Shown here one piece after another: positions 6,506 through 9,554 of a DNA stretch of 9,554 nt; the stretch's first letter is position 1, and each line of letters opens with the position of its first letter. The stretch lies in the NCBI GenBank assembly GCA_003231795.1, contig QIJI01000144.1, positions 1-9,554 of the forward strand, given 5' to 3'. Made by a program: the position numbers and the translations under genes. This DNA is from Gammaproteobacteria bacterium. Its GTDB lineage: Bacteria; Pseudomonadota; Gammaproteobacteria; GCA-001735895. The notes below the pieces were generated by a model. That model saw nothing but the letters and a program-made list of their open reading frames with translations. It ran no database searches and was not told the origin of the DNA.

Positions 6506-8420
6506 TATGCTAAATACCGCGATTAGTGGATTACTAACCTATCAACGGTCGCTGAGTACCGTTAGCCACAATATTGCCAACGTCAATACCCCTGGCTACA
6601 GCCGTCAACAGACTGAGCTTGGAACCAATGCGCCTTCATTTTTTGGTGGGCAGTTCTTTGGTAACGGCGTCGGGGTTCAGTCGATTAGCCGAGCCTACGA
6701 CCAGTTTCTGACGAGTGAGGTACGTGATACCAACTCGTCATTTGCAAGAGCCAACCGATACGGAGAACTGTCCGCGTATATCGATGACATTCTGGCCGAT
6801 CCGCAGGGAGGTATCACGCCGGTACTACACGATTTCTTCGAATCGGTGCAGGACCTGGCCGATGATCCTGCTTCGAGCACCGCGCGTTACGCGATGTTCA
6901 ATACGGCGAGCGGGCTGGCGGGTCGCTTTGACAGCATCAACAATCGGCTGCAGGAACTGGAGCAGAACACCGCGGTTGAATTACGTAGCCTGGTCGATGA
7001 TATTAATGGGCTGGTGGCGGGAATCCGCGATATCAATTTTGCGTTACATGAAAGTAATGCCAGTGGTCCGACCACGCAGCAGTCGGCTGATTTACTCGAT
7101 CGGCGCGACGCGTTGCTAACCGAACTTTCAGGCAAAATCGATATTACGGTCATCGATGAACAGGAAAATCATTTATCCATCTTTATCGGTAACGGACAAA
7201 CCATGCTCAGTGGAACTGAAGCCTTTTCCTTAAGTGCGATTCCTGACGCGAGCGATCCGAGAGAGGATGTCATCATTTACAACGGTCTGATTACCGTTTA
7301 TGACATCAGCAGCAGTCTCACCGGAGGAGAACTGGGTGGTCTGCTCGATTTTCGTGCCAATGTACTGGAGCCGGCACGCAATGCACTCGGTCGCACTGCC
7401 ATCGGTCTGGCCGAGACATTCAATGCTCAAATGCGTGATGGTATGGATTTAAATGGTAATCTGGGACAGGATTTTTTCAGTTACAGTCCACCGCAATCGA
7501 TTCCCAATTCGAATAATACCGGTACGGCTACGGTCAGTACCCTGGTCACAGATGTTGCTACCCTGACGACCGATAACTATGATCTTTCCTTTGATGGCGT
7601 CAACTGGAATCTGACATCGGACAGCGGTACCACCGCCAGTGTCGCCAATGGTACGCCAGCGACGCTGGTGTTTGAGGGGTTGACCTTGACTATCAACGGA
7701 GCCGGTGCGGTGGCAGGGGATCGTTTTGTGATTAAACCTACCGCAAGCGCATTGAATACTCTGCAGGTAGCCATCAGCGATCCCAGTCAAATCGCCGCAG
7801 CGATACCGATTCGAAGTAATGGTTCCCTTTCGAACCTGGGTAGCGTTGAAATCAGTGCCGGCACAGTTACCGATGTAACCGATCCAAATTTGCTCAACCC
7901 CGCAACCTTCACCTTCGATAACCCTGCCACCACTTTGCGCGCAGACGTTGATGTCGTGGTGGCAGGCGTAGCTTACGCTGCGGGCGCGGCAATTCCCTAT
8001 GGCAATAATATGGTCATTGATGCCAATGGCTGGCAGGTGACACTGAACGGACAGCCGCAGGCTGGCGATGTGTACACGGTGGAGTCCAATGTCGGCGGTA
8101 GCGGCGATAATCGAAACGCATTGAATCTGGCCAATTTACAAAATATCGGTGTGTTTGATGGCGGTATTGCCAGCTATCAGCAGGATTATGCCGCTCTGGT
8201 CGGTTTTGTTGGATCGCAAACCTTTACTGCGAATCTTGAACGTGAATCCCAGGAATCCCTGCTGTACCAGGCAATCGACCGAAAATCTTCTAAAGCTTCG
8301 GTCAATTTGGACGAAGAAGCAGCTGACCTGGTGCGTTTTCAGCAAGCCTATCAGGCGAGCGCGCAAATTATTAAAACGGTGCAGGTTATGTTTGAAACCT
8401 TGCTTAACAGCACGAGATAG
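6498..8420 (+). CDS. flgK: Flagellar hook-associated protein 1 (FlgK)
   Basis: FlgK is the first of the two junction proteins joining hook to filament and is secreted by the flagellar type III apparatus. The N-terminus, MLNTAISGLLTYQRSLSTVS (residues 4-23) then HNIANVNTPGYSRQ (24-37), is the axial-protein signature. A helical region with paired heptad-like helices follows (about 90-210, including a conserved DRRDALLTELS at 201-211). The C-terminus, LVRFQQAYQASAQIIKTVQV (611-630) then MFETLLNSTR, is the conserved D0 helix. At 640 residues it is about 90 longer than E. coli FlgK; the extra length is in a variable, surface-type region (about 335-530). This region contains two similar beta-rich segments ending GAVAGDRFVIKP (403-414) and GQPQAGDVYTVES (518-530). 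It has no cysteine. It overlaps the end of flgJ by 8 bp and lies 2 bp before flgL. The chaperone FlgN is not visible in the window. Confidence 0.95.
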   Translation: MPDMLNTAISGLLTYQRSLSTVSHNIANVNTPGYSRQQTELGTNAPSFFGGQFFGNGVGVQSISRAYDQFLTSEVRDTNSSFARANRYGELSAYIDDILADPQGGITPVLHDFFESVQDLADDPASSTARYAMFNTASGLAGRFDSINNRLQELEQNTAVELRSLVDDINGLVAGIRDINFALHESNASGPTTQQSADLLDRRDALLTELSGKIDITVIDEQENHLSIFIGNGQTMLSGTEAFSLSAIPDASDPREDVIIYNGLITVYDISSSLTGGELGGLLDFRANVLEPARNALGRTAIGLAETFNAQMRDGMDLNGNLGQDFFSYSPPQSIPNSNNTGTATVSTLVTDVATLTTDNYDLSFDGVNWNLTSDSGTTASVANGTPATLVFEGLTLTINGAGAVAGDRFVIKPTASALNTLQVAISDPSQIAAAIPIRSNGSLSNLGSVEISAGTVTDVTDPNLLNPATFTFDNPATTLRADVDVVVAGVAYAAGAAIPYGNNMVIDANGWQVTLNGQPQAGDVYTVESNVGGSGDNRNALNLANLQNIGVFDGGIASYQQDYAALVGFVGSQTFTANLERESQESLLYQAIDRKSSKASVNLDEEAADLVRFQQAYQASAQIIKTVQVMFETLLNSTR

Positions 8421-8422
8421 AC

Positions 8423-9554
8423 ATGCGAATATCAACCACCCAGATTTATACCCAGGGCGTCGAGGCTTTTCAGCAGCAACAGGTCAAGCTGGCGAAATTG
8501 CAGCAGCAGATCTCTACCGGGATCAGATTGACCAGGCCGTCGGATGATCCTGTCGCCTCGGCGAGGGTGCTTGAACTCCAGCAAAGCATTTCTCTGAAGC
8601 TGCAATACCAGGTCAATATCGGGCTTGCCGAAAATCGCCTCGAAACCGAGGAAACAGTACTTGCCGCAATCGAGAACCTGGTTTTTCGCTTGCGCGAGCT
8701 GGCAATACAGGGCAATAACGGAGCGCTCGATTCGAACAGTCTACAGGCGATCAGTCAGGAAATGAATTCAAGTCGGGACGAACTGCTGGCATTGGCCAAT
8801 ACCCGTGACAATAACGGTGATTATTTATTCGCCGGCTACCAGAGTGGTAATCAGCCTTTTAGCCAGGTCCAGACTGGATCAATCATGCATGTGGTATATA
8901 ACGGTGACCAGGGTCAACGTTCGCTGCAGATCAGCAAAACGCGACAGATTGCAGTCGATGATCCGGGTAATAGACTGTTTTTACAGTTACCCAGTAACAT
9001 GGCCTTAAATGAAAACGCGGCGGTCGGCAACGGCGGCAGCGGAATGATTGCTCCGGCTTATGTTTTCGATGCATCGGTTTATCTGCCGGGAACTTACGAG
9101 ATTCGTTTTACCGCTGCGGGAACATACGATGTATTTGATACAGGCCTCGGTGCCAACATTGTAACCGGTGCAGCTTATGCCGATGGTACCGATATTGATT
9201 TTCAGGGAATTCGCAGTTCGATTACCGGGACCCCCAATGGCGGTGATGTATTTACTGTCAGCCAGGGGCAATACCGGGACGCTTTCGAGTCAATCCGTAG
9301 TGCTGCTGAAAATCTGAACGGCAGTACCACACCGGTTCAGCGCAATGCCAATAGCGCCGCTTTTCTCGACGACCTCGATGGGTTTCTGGATCGGGTTTTG
9401 TCGATACGTACCACGATAGGCGGTCGCATGAATTCACTCGAAGCACAAAGACAAATTCACCAAGCCGATGTACTGGCGACGCAGAAAAGCCTGTCGGCGC
9501 TGCGTGACACTGATCTCGCACAGGCGATTTCACAATTGGCACTGGAACAGACTA
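8423..9554 (+). CDS. flgL: Flagellar hook-associated protein 3 (FlgL), 3'-truncated by window edge
   Basis: FlgL is the second hook-filament junction protein, placed between FlgK and flagellin. The frame is open from the ATG to the end of the window, giving 377 residues with no stop. The N-terminus MRISTTQIYTQGVEAFQQQQ (1-20) and the stretch QQQISTGIRLTRPSDDPVAS (27-46) are the classic FlgL/flagellin N-terminal signature; ANTRDNNGDYLFAGYQSGNQPF (125-146) is typical of FlgL. The C-terminal helix is recognisable in IGGRMNSLEAQRQIHQADVL (332-351) and TDLAQAISQLALEQT (363-377), so probably only about 15-30 residues are missing. Residues about 218-281 form an inserted beta-rich module ending in GTPNGGDVFTVSQ, making the protein longer than the 317-residue E. 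coli form. The ATG is 2 bp after the flgK stop with no strong Shine-Dalgarno, so translation is probably coupled to flgK. Confidence 0.94.
   Translation, partial: MRISTTQIYTQGVEAFQQQQVKLAKLQQQISTGIRLTRPSDDPVASARVLELQQSISLKLQYQVNIGLAENRLETEETVLAAIENLVFRLRELAIQGNNGALDSNSLQAISQEMNSSRDELLALANTRDNNGDYLFAGYQSGNQPFSQVQTGSIMHVVYNGDQGQRSLQISKTRQIAVDDPGNRLFLQLPSNMALNENAAVGNGGSGMIAPAYVFDASVYLPGTYEIRFTAAGTYDVFDTGLGANIVTGAAYADGTDIDFQGIRSSITGTPNGGDVFTVSQGQYRDAFESIRSAAENLNGSTTPVQRNANSAAFLDDLDGFLDRVLSIRTTIGGRMNSLEAQRQIHQADVLATQKSLSALRDTDLAQAISQLALEQT

Noticed and set aside
9530..9554. Lack of a stop codon in flgL.
   Set aside because: The conserved C-terminal helix is still running at the last base, so the gene simply continues past the window.

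Overview
The window carries ordinary, well-conserved bacterial genes, all on the + strand, and looks like a chromosomal segment of a non-enteric gammaproteobacterium with a polar-type (sigma-54-controlled) flagellar system. The lineage inference rests on four things: the SecD/SecF sequences, a small protein that I recognise as resembling the gammaproteobacterial TIGR02647 family, a bifunctional FlgJ (rod cap plus muramidase), and a strong -24/-12 promoter in front of flgG. No mobile element, CRISPR array, tRNA, rRNA or integrase is visible. I do not see a novel defence or accessory system here.

Layout. (1) Bases 1-2427: the C-terminal four fifths of secD (its 5' end lies outside the window) and the whole of secF, 2 bp apart. 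They encode the membrane proteins that use the ion-motive force to help complete Sec-dependent protein export. (2) Bases 2443-2688: an 81-residue hypothetical protein closely following secF. (3) Bases 2689-2868: a 180-bp intergenic region, the only real non-coding gap. It holds a near-perfect sigma-54 promoter (2815-2830), a GTCA-N5-TGAC dyad just upstream that could bind an enhancer-binding protein, a 7-bp inverted repeat, and two of three copies of CCTGATCC. No convincing intrinsic terminator was found. (4) Bases 2869-9554: a compact flagellar operon flgG-flgH-flgI-flgJ-flgK-flgL, with gaps of 2-14 bp and one 8-bp overlap; flgL runs off the 3' end.

The flagellar genes form one assembly module: distal rod (FlgG), L-ring lipoprotein (FlgH), P-ring (FlgI), rod cap and peptidoglycan hydrolase (FlgJ), and the two hook-filament junction proteins (FlgK, FlgL). 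FlgH and FlgI carry Sec signal peptides and so depend on the Sec machinery encoded next door; the others are expected to leave through the flagellar type III apparatus.

Points worth a second look: the operon begins at flgG, with secDF and a small gene where flgB-flgF would normally be; the sigma-54 promoter architecture; an exact in-frame 27-bp tandem duplication in the FlgJ linker; a similar beta-rich module apparently present twice in FlgK and once in FlgL; and the absence of cysteine outside signal peptides across about 3100 encoded residues.
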